Of a stretch of 39,697 bases of DNA, positions 1-8,219 are shown piece after piece. The stretch lies in assembly GCA_018065615.1 (NCBI GenBank), contig JAGHSY010000115.1:1-39697 (forward strand). Reading direction: 5' to 3'. The notes beneath the pieces were generated by a model. That model was not told the DNA's origin, ran no database searches, and was given only the letters and a program-made list of their open reading frames with translations. Each line of letters starts with the position of its first letter. The first letter of the stretch is position 1. The position numbers were made by a program, and so were the translations under genes. The stretch comes from Candidatus Colenecus caballi (GTDB lineage: Bacteria; Bacteroidota; Bacteroidia; Bacteroidales; Bacteroidaceae).

Positions 1-218
1 CGGATCTCCTCTTCAAACACGTCATCGGAATTGACCACCCATCCGCCCGTATCGACTACGGAGAACAGACGGTTTCCCCATTCGCACTTGCCGTACTGGC
101 GGTCCCGTGTAGTGCCGGCCTCATCGTCCACAATGGCCTGACGGGTCTGTGTCAGACGGTTGAAGAGCGTTGATTTACCCACATTGGGACGGCCTACTAT
201 TGCTACCAAGTTGCTCAT
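1..218 (-). CDS. der: GTPase Der (EngA), N-terminal fragment cut by the window edge
   Basis: Reading the minus strand from the ATG at 216-218 gives about 72 residues beginning [17 protein letters not shown]. The P-loop GRPNVGKST (G1) lies at residues 9-17, then a T-T-R-D switch I motif, then DTGG as G3. This is the first G domain of Der, a tandem-GTPase that binds the 50S subunit and is needed for its maturation. The second G domain and the KH-like domain lie outside the window, so completeness cannot be judged. It starts 12 bp after the era stop codon on the same strand, so the two are very likely co-transcribed. The era-der pairing is common in Bacteroidales (family knowledge). Confidence 0.93.
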   Translation of the reverse strand, partial: MSNLVAIVGRPNVGKSTLFNRLTQTRQAIVDDEAGTTRDRQYGKCEWGNRLFSVVDTGGWVVNSDDVFEEEI

Positions 219-230
219 AATGTGTATGGT

Positions 231-1112
231 TTAATCCTGCTGATAACCAAAATTCCTAAGTTCACGGTCCGATGAACGCCAGTCCTTGTCCACCTTGACA
301 AAAATCTCCATGAATATCTTCTTGCCGAAGAACTTTTCAAGATCCTTACGCGCCTCAACGGCAACGCGCTTCAGGGCCTGTCCTTCATGTCCGATAAGAA
401 TACCCTTCTGGGATTCGCGTTCAACGTATATCACGCAGTTGATCAGAATGCGTGTCTTGTTCTCCTTGAACTGTTCGACTGCAACCTCGACCGAATACGG
501 CACCTCCTTGTCATAATGGAGCAGAATCTTTTCCCTGACCACTTCAGAAACAAAGAACCTTGCAGGCTTGTCAGTCAGCTGGTCCTTGTCAAAATATGGA
601 GGAGATTCAGGCAGCAGTTCCTTCACTCTTCTCAGCACCGGCTCAACACCGAATGCGTTTGCGGCCGAAATCGGAATGATTTCCGCCTGGGGCAGACGAT
701 CATGCCATTCTTCAACCAGCTTCACAAGATTCTCCTGATCAGTCAGATCAATCTTGTTGATTATGACCAGCACCGGCACCTTCAGTTTGGACACCTTGTC
801 AAGGAACTCCTGATTCTTGTCACATTTCTCAATGACGTCTGTCATGTAGAGAAGGACATCGGCGTCAACCAGTGCCGATTCTGAAAAAGCCAGCATGGAT
901 TCCTGAAGCTTGTAGTTGGGCTTCAGGACGCCAGGGGTATCGGAAAACACAATCTGCGAGTCTTCGGTATTGACAATGCCCATTATCCTGTGACGGGTTG
1001 TCTGGGCCTTGAACGTGGCAATGGATATGTGCTCCCCGACAAGAAGGTTCATCAGGGTTGACTTGCCGACATTGGGGTTTCCGACAATATTTACGAAACC
1101 GGCTTCATGCAT
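231..1112 (-). CDS. era: GTPase Era
   Basis: The 293-aa product has the full length of Era, a GTPase that binds 16S rRNA near its 3' end and acts in 30S subunit assembly. Visible motifs are the P-loop GNPNVGKST near residue 11, a T-T-R switch I segment near 39, DTPG (G3) near 58 and NKID (G4) near 119. The last third holds the KH RNA-binding domain, recognisable from the G-H-E-G-Q-A-L-K segment and the motif around GKKIFMEIFVKV. The start codon ATG at 1110-1112 puts the P-loop at the usual distance from the N terminus. It sits between rpmF (43 bp upstream) and der (12 bp downstream), consistent with a ribosome-biogenesis operon. Confidence 0.96.
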   Translation of the reverse strand: MHEAGFVNIVGNPNVGKSTLMNLLVGEHISIATFKAQTTRHRIMGIVNTEDSQIVFSDTPGVLKPNYKLQESMLAFSESALVDADVLLYMTDVIEKCDKNQEFLDKVSKLKVPVLVIINKIDLTDQENLVKLVEEWHDRLPQAEIIPISAANAFGVEPVLRRVKELLPESPPYFDKDQLTDKPARFFVSEVVREKILLHYDKEVPYSVEVAVEQFKENKTRILINCVIYVERESQKGILIGHEGQALKRVAVEARKDLEKFFGKKIFMEIFVKVDKDWRSSDRELRNFGYQQD

Positions 1113-1155
1113 AAGGTCAAAAAAAACGCACCGTTTAGGATGCGTTTACTGTTTG

Positions 1156-1344
1156 TCATTCAGCGGCTGCTTCCTTGACTACTGCCAACTTGCCTCTGTA
1201 ATAACCGCACTCAGCGCATACTGTGTGATAGACGTGCCATGCTCCACAGTTCGGGCAGATAGCAAGTGTAGGAGCTATTGCCTTATCGTGAGTCCTTCTT
1301 TTCGCAGTCCTTGTCTTTGACTGCCTTCTTTTTGGATGTGCCAT
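1156..1344 (-). CDS. rpmF: 50S ribosomal protein L32
   Basis: This 62-aa basic protein has the L32 signature. It begins MAHPKRRQSKTRTAKRR, typical of the arginine/lysine-rich N terminus, and carries a zinc ribbon made of CPNCG and CAECGYY (four cysteines, roughly residues 31-49). Length matches bacterial L32. It lies 12 bp downstream of the DUF177 gene, the classical partner of rpmF in most bacteria, and 43 bp upstream of era. No separate promoter is visible in either gap, so it is probably transcribed from the promoter in front of the DUF177 gene. Confidence 0.97.
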   Translation of the reverse strand: MAHPKRRQSKTRTAKRRTHDKAIAPTLAICPNCGAWHVYHTVCAECGYYRGKLAVVKEAAAE

Positions 1345-1356
1345 GTTGTTTTAATT

Positions 1357-1899
1357 TTATTCGTTATCGTTTTCAATCATATTCTTCAGTTCATCCCAAC
1401 GCGGATCCGTGGCGCCCGTATTCTCCATAGGCTCACCGTCTTCACCTTCCTGGGCCGTGTGCTCGTCAAGCTTTTCCATCATGCCCTTGTTGCACTTTCC
1501 CGGAGCATGGACATGCTTTATTGGAATTGCCAGAGCAATGAATTCATAAATGTACCAGGCCACATTGACAATGCCCTTGTCTTCCGGAACGACCACAACG
1601 TCACCGTCATCGGCAAAGTCAGGACCCAGCTTGACCTTAAGTTCACCGGTGTTCTCAATGTCAAGAGACATGTCATCAAGACAGCGGTCACAAGTGACAA
1701 TTACCGTACCGGCTACAGAAAATACAAGTTTGTACAGGCCGGAAGCCTTGATAACTGTAAGATCAACGTTTACCTTGCCCTTCTGGACCTCTTCACCTTC
1801 AACAATGGCAAAGAACTCCTGGTCAACGGTCCACTGATATGAGCCTGAGGTTTCCTTCAGCCCCTTCAGATCAACATTATACTTATCCAGTCTGCCCAT
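1357..1899 (-). CDS. DUF177 (YceD-like) protein
   Basis: The protein is about 180 aa starting MGRLDKYNVDLKG. It contains the conserved VTCDRCLDD segment of DUF177/YceD proteins (near residue 105 of the mature frame), where a pair of cysteines sits before an acidic stretch. The C terminus is acidic. Members of this family are almost always next to rpmF, as here, and have been linked to 23S rRNA or ribosome assembly; the exact role in Bacteroidales is not established. The frame opens upstream with a GTG at 1918-1920, but a TATCTTTG promoter element covers 1919-1926, so the ATG at 1897-1899 is the better start. Confidence 0.9.
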   Translation of the reverse strand: MGRLDKYNVDLKGLKETSGSYQWTVDQEFFAIVEGEEVQKGKVNVDLTVIKASGLYKLVFSVAGTVIVTCDRCLDDMSLDIENTGELKVKLGPDFADDGDVVVVPEDKGIVNVAWYIYEFIALAIPIKHVHAPGKCNKGMMEKLDEHTAQEGEDGEPMENTGATDPRWDELKNMIENDNE

Positions 1900-1918
1900 C
1901 AAACAATTTTTTCGGGGC

Positions 1919-1926
1919 ACAAAGAT
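1919..1926 (-). promoter_or_regulatory. Bacteroidetes -7 promoter element for the DUF177-rpmF-era-der operon
   Basis: The minus strand reads TATCTTTG, a perfect TAnnTTTG match, 19 bp upstream of the ATG at 1899. No well-spaced TTTG -33 element was seen, but the surrounding region is very AT-rich. It is the only promoter-like site found before der, so it probably drives the whole ribosome-assembly operon. It also rules out the upstream GTG as the translation start. Confidence 0.65.
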
Positions 1927-1980
1927 ACGAATATAATTTTTAGAATAGGATAAAATTGAGACAAATTTCTTTTGCCATTG

Positions 1981-3138
1981 TCATTTGGGCAGTTCGACGC
2001 GGAAAGTCGTGCCCTTTCCCAATTCCGAATGAAGTACGAATATCCTGCCTTTATGATAGTCCGATACTATTCTCCTAGCCAGCGAAAGCCCAAGTCCCCA
2101 GCCACGCTGCTTGGTCGTATAGCCGGGATCGAAGACACTCTTCCATGTGTTCTTGGCTATACCCTTGCCGGTGTCTGACACTTCTATGGCCACAACAGAC
2201 TTCTCTTCCTTCAAAGTGATCTTCAATGTACCCTTTCCGTCCATGGCGTCAACTGCATTCTTGCAAAGATTCTCAATCACCCAGCCGAATAGAGAAGAAT
2301 TCACCCTGGCATTGACGGGAGGATCCGGAAAATCCTTTATGAATCTGACCGTAGCCGGCGAACGGTGCTCCACGTATTCAATGACATTATTCAGCACTCC
2401 CACCATATCGGCCTGAACGGGTTCCGGCAGAGAACCGATTTTCGAGAAACGTTCAGCCACCATTTCCAGGCGGTGCACATCCTTCTCCATTTCACATATC
2501 AGTTCATCATCCTCATATTTGTCCTTGAGCAGTTCAGTCCATGCCATGAGCGATGAAATAGGAGTCCCAAGCTGATGGGCGGTCTCTTTTGACAGGCCCA
2601 CCCATACACGGTTCTGTTCCGTCTTCTTGAAGCTTAGCAGAGCGAAAATGGCAATCAGGACAAACAGCATGACCACCCCCATCTGAATGTACGGATAGAC
2701 CGTCAGACGCGTCAGCAGCACCGATTCGTCAAAACACACCTCATTATATTGGGATTCATCCGATTCGTCAAAGAAAAGCCTGATCGAGTTGCCGCTCTGG
2801 CGCATGCGCTCCGCGTATGAGGACAGGTATGACACGGTGTCGCTCTTGCCGGGAATTTCAATGTTCAGCCAGCTTATTATGGCGTCCTTGTCATCGGTGA
2901 CAATGACTGGAATGGTCTTGTTGCCGGTTATTACCGCAAGCACCATGCTCAGATCCGTATTCTCATCGGCGGCATTGAATGTCTGGTAAGCCTTGGCAAA
3001 CAGTTCCATCTTGTTCTGTTCCTCACGTGACAGATCCCTGACAAGCGACTGTGAGACGAACAGCGAAATGAACGCAATAATGACTGCGACAATAATCAGT
3101 ATGGTCCTGATGCGTTTGAATTCCTTTATTTTCCTCAT
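1981..3138 (-). CDS. Membrane sensor histidine kinase (orphan)
   Basis: The 385-aa protein has a transmembrane helix at about residues 11-29, a periplasmic or extracytoplasmic region of about 120 residues, and a second helix at about 151-170. The kinase core follows: an H-box ETAHQLGTP with the phospho-accepting His near 188, an N-box ENLCKNAVDAMD near 280, a G1 box DTGKG near 322, an F-box VFDPGYTTK near 335 and a G2 box GWGLGLSLA near 346. No HAMP or PAS domain is obvious. The signal sensed is unknown; the extracytoplasmic domain was not recognised. No response-regulator gene is adjacent, so its partner must be encoded elsewhere. It lies 51 bp after tatD on the same strand and may share its transcript. 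Confidence 0.92.
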   Translation of the reverse strand: MRKIKEFKRIRTILIIVAVIIAFISLFVSQSLVRDLSREEQNKMELFAKAYQTFNAADENTDLSMVLAVITGNKTIPVIVTDDKDAIISWLNIEIPGKSDTVSYLSSYAERMRQSGNSIRLFFDESDESQYNEVCFDESVLLTRLTVYPYIQMGVVMLFVLIAIFALLSFKKTEQNRVWVGLSKETAHQLGTPISSLMAWTELLKDKYEDDELICEMEKDVHRLEMVAERFSKIGSLPEPVQADMVGVLNNVIEYVEHRSPATVRFIKDFPDPPVNARVNSSLFGWVIENLCKNAVDAMDGKGTLKITLKEEKSVVAIEVSDTGKGIAKNTWKSVFDPGYTTKQRGWGLGLSLARRIVSDYHKGRIFVLHSELGKGTTFRVELPK

Positions 3139-3189
3139 TGCAAAGGAATAAACGAAATTCCATCGAACTTATTGCATGTGACGTTTATT

Positions 3190-3969
3190 TCAGAGACGGA
3201 ACAGACGGACCGCATTGTCCGATGTCACCCGGCAGACTTCATCATATCGGATGCCAAGAGACAGCGCCAGGAACTGTGCCGTATGCACTATGAATGACGG
3301 CTCGTTACGCTGTCCTCTATGAGGCACCGGACTGAGGTAGGGGCAGTCCGTTTCAAGTACAATGCGTTCCAGCGGAATATGCGGCAGGACATTCTTCAAG
3401 TCCGATTTCCTATATGTAAGCACACCTCCAATTCCAAACATGAATCCGCTGAACTCCATCAGCTTTTCAGCCTCATGAATGTCGCCGGAAAAACAATGGA
3501 AAATACCGCGCAGCGGAGTATTCCTGTACCTGTCCATGACAGAATACAGTTCATTGAATGATGACCTGGAATGGATTACAAGCGGCAGGTCATACTGCAA
3601 AGCCCATTCAATCTGAACGCAGAAAGCGTCCGTCTGTTCTGCCAGACGGGTGTTGTCCCAATAAAGGTCAAGGCCGGTCTCTCCTATTCCGATGAAACGG
3701 CCGGGATCAGCGTCAAGCAGAGACTTGAGTCCGTCCAGCTGAGAATGATAGTCCGATGACAGATCCTCAGGGTGCAGGCCTATCATAGGCATGCACAAGT
3801 CCGGCCACAGGTCACAGACACGCAGCAGTTCCGGTAGTGTGTCAGGATTTATGTTCGGAAGCAGCAGGCGCTCAAGTCCGGCTTGTCTGGCACGGTCTAT
3901 CACGTCTGTCAGATCTTTGACAAATTCTTCCGTATAGACGTGACAATGGGTGTCAATCAGTCTGTTCAC
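3190..3969 (-). CDS. tatD: TatD family metal-dependent DNase
   Basis: The 259-aa TIM-barrel hydrolase shows the TatD metal-ligand set: D-x-H-x-H at residues 6-10 (DTHCH), GIGETGLD near residue 95 supplying the glutamate, a histidine in LVIHSRSS, a histidine in FHCFSG, and the aspartate in ETDCPYLSP near residue 207. The last is followed by the H-R-G-x-R-N-E-P signature. TatD enzymes are 3'-5' exo- or endonucleases implicated in DNA repair and turnover. The start codon overlaps the end of the preceding 233-aa gene by 17 bp, which suggests coupled translation. Family assignment is firm; substrate specificity is inferred. Confidence 0.94.
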   Translation of the reverse strand: MNRLIDTHCHVYTEEFVKDLTDVIDRARQAGLERLLLPNINPDTLPELLRVCDLWPDLCMPMIGLHPEDLSSDYHSQLDGLKSLLDADPGRFIGIGETGLDLYWDNTRLAEQTDAFCVQIEWALQYDLPLVIHSRSSFNELYSVMDRYRNTPLRGIFHCFSGDIHEAEKLMEFSGFMFGIGGVLTYRKSDLKNVLPHIPLERIVLETDCPYLSPVPHRGQRNEPSFIVHTAQFLALSLGIRYDEVCRVTSDNAVRLFRL

Positions 3970-4654
3970 CTTTTCTGTAATAGTAAATCAGGCCATACTC
4001 ACGGCACTTGCTGATTTTCTTTTCGCCCTCAAGATCTGAAAAATAGTTCTCAATCGAATTCCAGACATCAAGAATGACATCGTCAATCTGCGGACGCATG
4101 AGTGACACCACGACAAGACTTTCTTCAGTCATCTGCCTTAAAGAGCACTGCCTGTCATAAAGTTCCCTGAAAAGGTCAAAATGGACAGCCACCTTTGCAA
4201 TGGTCGGATTGTAAATCGGAATGCCGCCCTTTGATGTCCTGGTCTTTTCACCCGAAATGGCATTTTCACAGCAGCGTATCACTGAAATGTCACTTGAAAG
4301 GTCGGGCAGTTCACCGCTTTCCACCGGTATGGAGTAGAATGCGCGGTCCGCAGCCTTAATCTCTCCACGCTTTACACAGAGATTGAACACTGTCAGAAAA
4401 TGTGACACGTACATGCGTGCGTTCTTCAGACGGAACTGATAGTCATCGGACTTTGAATAGTTGACCTGATCCTCAAGTGATTTGACATAACGGTCCGATG
4501 CTTCCCTGAACTGCTGCAGTTTCTTTTCAGCCTTGGACATGAGTTCCGGAGAAAGGACCGGTGCGTAATAGTCACTGTACTTTATCTTGGCGATAGCCGT
4601 TTCAAGGGAACGGATACGCGCCTTGTCAGTATTCGGTAATCTTCTGTATGGCAT
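3953..4654 (-). CDS. Conserved protein of unknown function between polyprenyl synthetase and tatD
   Basis: The 233-aa product has no signal peptide and no transmembrane segment, and looks soluble and mainly helical. It is rich in charged residues, with a Lys/Glu-rich predicted coiled-coil region at about residues 40-75. I do not recognise a catalytic motif or a named domain. The start ATG at 4652-4654 lies 6 bp downstream of the polyprenyl synthetase stop, and the 3' end overlaps tatD by 17 bp, so the three genes are almost certainly one operon. That arrangement and ordinary codon use argue for a real expressed gene. No function is proposed. Confidence 0.8.
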   Translation of the reverse strand: MPYRRLPNTDKARIRSLETAIAKIKYSDYYAPVLSPELMSKAEKKLQQFREASDRYVKSLEDQVNYSKSDDYQFRLKNARMYVSHFLTVFNLCVKRGEIKAADRAFYSIPVESGELPDLSSDISVIRCCENAISGEKTRTSKGGIPIYNPTIAKVAVHFDLFRELYDRQCSLRQMTEESLVVVSLMRPQIDDVILDVWNSIENYFSDLEGEKKISKCREYGLIYYYRKGEQTD

Positions 4655-4660
4655 AACTTC

Positions 4661-5635
4661 TTACAAGACCCTGTTCATCAAACTGTTTGAATAATCACGC
4701 AGCACCTTCTTCCTGTCTTCACTCAGACTGACTTTGTCAAGCTTTTCCTGGGCCTGGGCAAACAGGTCACGGATAAGCGTTTCAGAAAGGGCTTTCACCC
4801 CGACCTCATCATAAACGGCACGCACACCGGCAATTTTGGATTCCGGATCATTGCCGTCATACACGGCCCAGCGGTCAAGTTCGGCCTTCTGCCTTTCATC
4901 TGCAAGCAGACCGGCATTGATATAAAGATATGTCTTCTTGTTGCACAGAATGTCCCCGCCAATCTTCTTCCCAAAAACCGCAGGATCTCCATATACGTCA
5001 AGAAGGTCATCCTGCAGCTGGAAGGCAAGTCCCAGCTTTTCACCGAATTCATACAGCAGGCATGCATCACGGTCCGATGCCCCGCCAAGCACGGCACCTA
5101 TCTTCAGACATGCGGCCAGCAGGACCGATGTCTTGAGACGTATCATCTCAATGTATTCCTGTTCTGTTACATTGTCACGTGTTTCAAAATCCATGTCATA
5201 CTGCTGACCTTCCATGATTTCGGTGAACGTGTCATTGGCTATGTCCAGAACGGTCTTCAAATGTGCGGGAGTTGTATCGGAAAGAAAACGGTAAGCAAGT
5301 ACCAGCATGCCGTCACCGGACAGTATGGCCGTATTCTCATTCCACTTGACATGAACGGTCGGATTGCCACGGCGTACTGACGCCCTGTCCATGAGGTCAT
5401 CATGAAGCAGTGTGAAATTATGGAATATCTCCATTCCTGCCGCTGTACGGAATGCGCCCTTCATGTCATCGGCATACATGTCATACGCCATGACCAGCAA
5501 TGTCGGACGGATACGCTTGCCACCAAGTGACAGCACATACCTGATTGGCGCATACAGCGCATCAGGCTGGCGCGAATAGGCCAGACCCTGCAGATAGGCC
5601 TCAAAACTGTCTTGAATTTCCTGAGCTTTATTCAT
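4661..5635 (-). CDS. Trans-polyprenyl diphosphate synthase
   Basis: The 324-aa enzyme has both aspartate-rich motifs of E-type prenyltransferases. The first, DDLMD, is at about residues 79-83 in HNFTLLHDDLMD, followed by R-R-G. The second, DDLLD, is near residue 212 and followed by G-D-P-A-x-F-G-K-K. The GGKRIRP segment near residue 33 binds isopentenyl diphosphate. It elongates allylic diphosphates with IPP; product length (farnesyl, geranylgeranyl or octaprenyl for menaquinone) cannot be read safely from sequence. It is the first gene of the operon with the 233-aa gene and tatD. The tonB terminator lies directly upstream, and no perfect TAnnTTTG promoter was seen in the 65-bp gap. Confidence 0.93.
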   Translation of the reverse strand: MNKAQEIQDSFEAYLQGLAYSRQPDALYAPIRYVLSLGGKRIRPTLLVMAYDMYADDMKGAFRTAAGMEIFHNFTLLHDDLMDRASVRRGNPTVHVKWNENTAILSGDGMLVLAYRFLSDTTPAHLKTVLDIANDTFTEIMEGQQYDMDFETRDNVTEQEYIEMIRLKTSVLLAACLKIGAVLGGASDRDACLLYEFGEKLGLAFQLQDDLLDVYGDPAVFGKKIGGDILCNKKTYLYINAGLLADERQKAELDRWAVYDGNDPESKIAGVRAVYDEVGVKALSETLIRDLFAQAQEKLDKVSLSEDRKKVLRDYSNSLMNRVL

Positions 5636-5650
5636 CAGTCGCGAATATAC

Positions 5651-5684
5651 AAAAAAATTAAAGGGGCCTTGCCAGCCCCTTTAA
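5651..5684 (-). terminator. Intrinsic terminator of tonB
   Basis: A perfect 10-bp inverted repeat (5658-5667 with 5675-5684, loop 7 nt) built around GGGGC/GCCCC is followed, in the minus direction, by seven T residues (plus-strand A run 5651-5657). It lies 17 bp after the tonB stop codon and ends its transcript before the polyprenyl synthetase gene on the same strand. Confidence 0.85.
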
Positions 5685-5700
5685 AATATTGTTCAGATAA

Positions 5701-6390
5701 TCAGTTCAGTCTGAAGTTTACAGGAACCGTGTACTTTACGCGTACAGGTTTACCGCGCTGTGAACCCGGCTTCCAGTTAGGCATTGTCGAGATGACTCGA
5801 AGAGCTTCCTTGTCAAGTGACGGGTTGACGCTCTTTACGACTTCCGGTTCTACAATTGCACCGTCCTTATTGACAATGAATGTTACAAGGACACGGCCCT
5901 GGATACCGTTCTCACGGCAGATTGACGGGTACTTGATGTTCTTGCGCAGGTATTCCAGCAGAGCTGCTGTACCGCCCGGGAACTCAGGCATGTCTTCTAC
6001 AACCATGAAAGGAGCTTCCTCTTCCGGTTCTTCTTCAACTACGATGTCTTCAAGTTCAGTTACATCGACATAGTCTTCCATCATATCTTCCGTTGATGCC
6101 ATGACATCTTCTTCAATTTCAGCGTCATCTTCAACAATTTCAATGATTTCAGCCTTTGTTACAGCAGCAGGTGGTGGAGGTACGACCTTCTTTTCCGGAA
6201 GGGTGATAGGAATGATTTCCTGATCCAGTGACACGTCTCTAACGGTGTAGAGTTCGGAATTGTCCTCCTTTTCTCTCTGAGTCCATTCCAAGGCAACGAA
6301 CATTACAGCCACTGCCATTACAAGACCTATAAGAAGAGAGGTTGACTTTCCCTTTTCAAGGTCCGCACGTTCTGACTTCTTGATTTCCAT
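5701..6390 (-). CDS. tonB: TonB family energy transducer
   Basis: The 229-aa protein has a short cytoplasmic N terminus, one membrane helix at about residues 19-37 (the TonB anchor), a periplasmic linker, and a C-terminal TonB domain from about residue 130. The C-terminal domain shows the Y-P, G-x-V-x-V-x-F and M-P-N-W-K-P-G motifs and a final aromatic/hydrophobic strand. Such proteins pass proton-motive force from ExbB/ExbD to TonB-dependent outer-membrane transporters. The linker has only a short proline run (VVPPPPAA) followed by a long, very acidic segment of about 45 residues. The frame opens at 6471, but the promoter element at 6429-6436 lies inside that extension, so the ATG at 6388-6390 is the start. 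No exbB/exbD lies in the window. Confidence 0.92.
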   Translation of the reverse strand: MEIKKSERADLEKGKSTSLLIGLVMAVAVMFVALEWTQREKEDNSELYTVRDVSLDQEIIPITLPEKKVVPPPPAAVTKAEIIEIVEDDAEIEEDVMASTEDMMEDYVDVTELEDIVVEEEPEEEAPFMVVEDMPEFPGGTAALLEYLRKNIKYPSICRENGIQGRVLVTFIVNKDGAIVEPEVVKSVNPSLDKEALRVISTMPNWKPGSQRGKPVRVKYTVPVNFRLN

Positions 6391-6428
6391 ATTTTTGAGT
6401 TTTAATTGTTCAAACTGATCTTCACTGG

Positions 6429-6436
6429 CAAAAGTA
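6429..6436 (-). promoter_or_regulatory. -7 promoter element for tonB
   Basis: The minus strand reads TACTTTTG, a match to TAnnTTTG, 38 bp upstream of the tonB ATG. A TTG lies 17 bp further upstream on the same strand, slightly closer than the usual 19-20 bp. The promoter is divergent from that of porQ, whose -7 element is about 100 bp away. Confidence 0.6.
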
Positions 6437-6510
6437 ACACTTTTTTTGTACGCCAAGCACCCCATTTCCATTTTTGTATTTTTTTAGTACTTTGCATTTC
6501 TACGAATCCA

Positions 6511-6541
6511 TTGCAGAAAATACAGTTTTTAACTACTTTTG
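6511..6541 (+). promoter_or_regulatory. Promoter of the porQ-cmk-ispH operon, almost touching the start codon
   Basis: A TTG at 6511-6513 and TACTTTTG at 6534-6541 are separated by 20 bp, a textbook Bacteroidetes housekeeping promoter. The final G is only 5 nt before the porQ ATG at 6547. With transcription normally starting a few nt past this G, the mRNA would have almost no leader. Confidence 0.6.
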
Positions 6542-6546
6542 TAAAT

Positions 6547-7536
6547 ATGAAAAAAAGGGTTGCAAAGTATCTTCTGACTGCCGCGGCCATAATTGTGACA
6601 GCCGGTCTTCAGGCTCAAAGCCTGGAAAGCAGTTTTGAATTCCTCAAGCTGCCTGTGTCAGCCCACAACTCTTCATTAGGCGGCAAGACGGTGTCGGTGG
6701 CTGACCCCGATCCCACGCTGTTCATAGCCAATCCGGCCCTTCTGTCTGCAGTTGACAGTCGTCTGTTAGGTCTGAATGCCATGACCTGGTTCTCAGGCAC
6801 GACCATAGCAGGAGCCCAGTTCTGCAACTCATTTGACGGACGTTCCAATTATGCCTTCAATGCAAGATATGTCAACTACGGCAGGATGGATGAGACGACT
6901 GCAGACGGCACAGTCATCGGAACATTCAATGCAAAGGACATGGCTTTGGGCGTCAGTTTTTCATATTTGTTCACAGATTGCCTGAGCGGCGGCGTTTCAG
7001 GAAATTTCATTTATTCACGTTACAGTACGTTAACGTCAGCGGCCATAGGAGTTGATCTGGGCCTGCTCTACTCCAATCCGGATGAAGGACTGGACATCGG
7101 ACTTGCAGCCACGAATCTTGGCGGTCAGATCAAGGCTTTTGAGAATACATTCCAGAAACTGCCGTTTGACCTGTGTGCCGGCATCACCTGGAAACTTGCC
7201 CACGCCCCCCTGCGTCTGACACTGTCAATGGACAATCTGACCCGATGGAAGTCCGATGATTTCCATTTCACAGATGAAGACAGTACCGGATTCGGAGAAA
7301 TTCTCAAAAGGCATGTCTCATTAGGCGCTGACCTTCTTCTCACCGAACGTTTCCATATCTCGGCCGGATGCAACCTGCGCACACGTGCCGAACTTGCAGG
7401 ACAGGGCAGCAAAGGACTCACCGGCTTTTCTCTTGGCACGGGTCTCAGACTCGGACGCATCATGTTCGAACTCTCATACGGCAAATATCAGGTATCGGAA
7501 TCATCATTAATCTGCAATTTCGCATTCAGCATATGA
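6547..7536 (+). CDS. porQ: PorQ-like type IX secretion system protein
   Basis: The 329-aa protein starts with a clear signal peptide ([10 protein letters not shown] followed by an alanine/valine-rich core, cleavage likely after residues AQ near 24). The rest has alternating hydrophobic strands and ends in F-A-F-S-I, as expected for an outer-membrane beta-barrel. The N-terminal features (S-A-x-x-S-S-L-G-G, then D-P-x-x-F-x-x-N-P-A-L-L) are those of the PorV/PorQ (UPF0164-like) family. The PorQ call rests on the neighbours: cmk and ispH follow immediately, the order known from Porphyromonas. PorQ works with the type IX attachment complex (PorU, PorV, PorZ) at the outer membrane. The start was chosen because the signal peptide begins exactly there, although the frame is open further upstream. 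Confidence 0.85.
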   Translation: MKKRVAKYLLTAAAIIVTAGLQAQSLESSFEFLKLPVSAHNSSLGGKTVSVADPDPTLFIANPALLSAVDSRLLGLNAMTWFSGTTIAGAQFCNSFDGRSNYAFNARYVNYGRMDETTADGTVIGTFNAKDMALGVSFSYLFTDCLSGGVSGNFIYSRYSTLTSAAIGVDLGLLYSNPDEGLDIGLAATNLGGQIKAFENTFQKLPFDLCAGITWKLAHAPLRLTLSMDNLTRWKSDDFHFTDEDSTGFGEILKRHVSLGADLLLTERFHISAGCNLRTRAELAGQGSKGLTGFSLGTGLRLGRIMFELSYGKYQVSESSLICNFAFSI

Positions 7537-8219
7537 AAAGGATAATAATAGCAATGGACGGCCATTCGTCCTGTGGAAAGAGCACCATGGCAAAGGCTCT
7601 GGCAAAAAAAATAGGATACACTTACATAGACACCGGTGCCATGTACCGTGCAGTGACACTTTATGCCCTGCGCCGCGGCTTCATTGACGGCGACAGCATC
7701 AATGAAACAGCTCTACAGAAAGAGATTGCGGACATCAGCATAACCTTTGGCAAGGACGCAGAAGGAAAGCAGTTCACCATGCTGAACGGTGAAAACGTGG
7801 AGCGTGAGATACGCGGCATGGAGGTATCGGGCAAAGTCAGCCCCATATCGGCCATTGCCTTTGTGCGTGAAGCCATGACCGCACAGCAGCGCATCATGGG
7901 CGGCAAGGGTGCCATAATCATGGACGGACGTGACATAGGCACCACCGTCTTCCCCAACGCCGACCTTAAGATATTCGTCACCGCCACAGATGAGATACGT
8001 GCGCAGCGCCGTTATGACGAACTGATTGCCAAAGGCGAAAGCGCTGTCTATGAAGATGTTCTCAAGAACGTGCGCGAACGTGACTACATTGACTCACACC
8101 GTGCTGTCTCCCCATTGAGAAAGGCCGATGACGCCATCGTCCTGGACAACAGCCACCTGACCATGGAGGAACAGGACCAGTGGCTTATGCAGCAGTACAT
8201 GAAAGCGGCACAGGACTGA
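7533..8219 (+). CDS. cmk: Cytidylate kinase
   Basis: The 228-aa enzyme phosphorylates CMP/dCMP using ATP. The P-loop reads [10 protein letters not shown] at residues 9-18. [10 protein letters not shown] near residue 32 is the CMP-binding signature, and MDGRDIGT near 128 and the D-x-x-D-S-x-R-x-x-S-P-L stretch near 187 are family-typical. The ATG at 7533 overlaps the porQ stop by 4 bases (ATGA), so it is translationally coupled. The longer upstream reading frame lies inside porQ and is not used. Its stop codon overlaps the ispH start in the same way. Confidence 0.96.
   Translation: MKRIIIAMDGHSSCGKSTMAKALAKKIGYTYIDTGAMYRAVTLYALRRGFIDGDSINETALQKEIADISITFGKDAEGKQFTMLNGENVEREIRGMEVSGKVSPISAIAFVREAMTAQQRIMGGKGAIIMDGRDIGTTVFPNADLKIFVTATDEIRAQRRYDELIAKGESAVYEDVLKNVRERDYIDSHRAVSPLRKADDAIVLDNSHLTMEEQDQWLMQQYMKAAQD

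Noticed and set aside
1336-1842. 168-aa plus-strand open frame across rpmF and DUF177
   Set aside because: It overlaps the conserved DUF177 gene on the opposite strand and lacks any family similarity I can see.
6077-6170. Acidic linker of TonB as a possible novel domain
   Set aside because: Low-complexity Glu/Asp-rich linkers occur in many Bacteroidota TonB proteins, so it is not taken as new.
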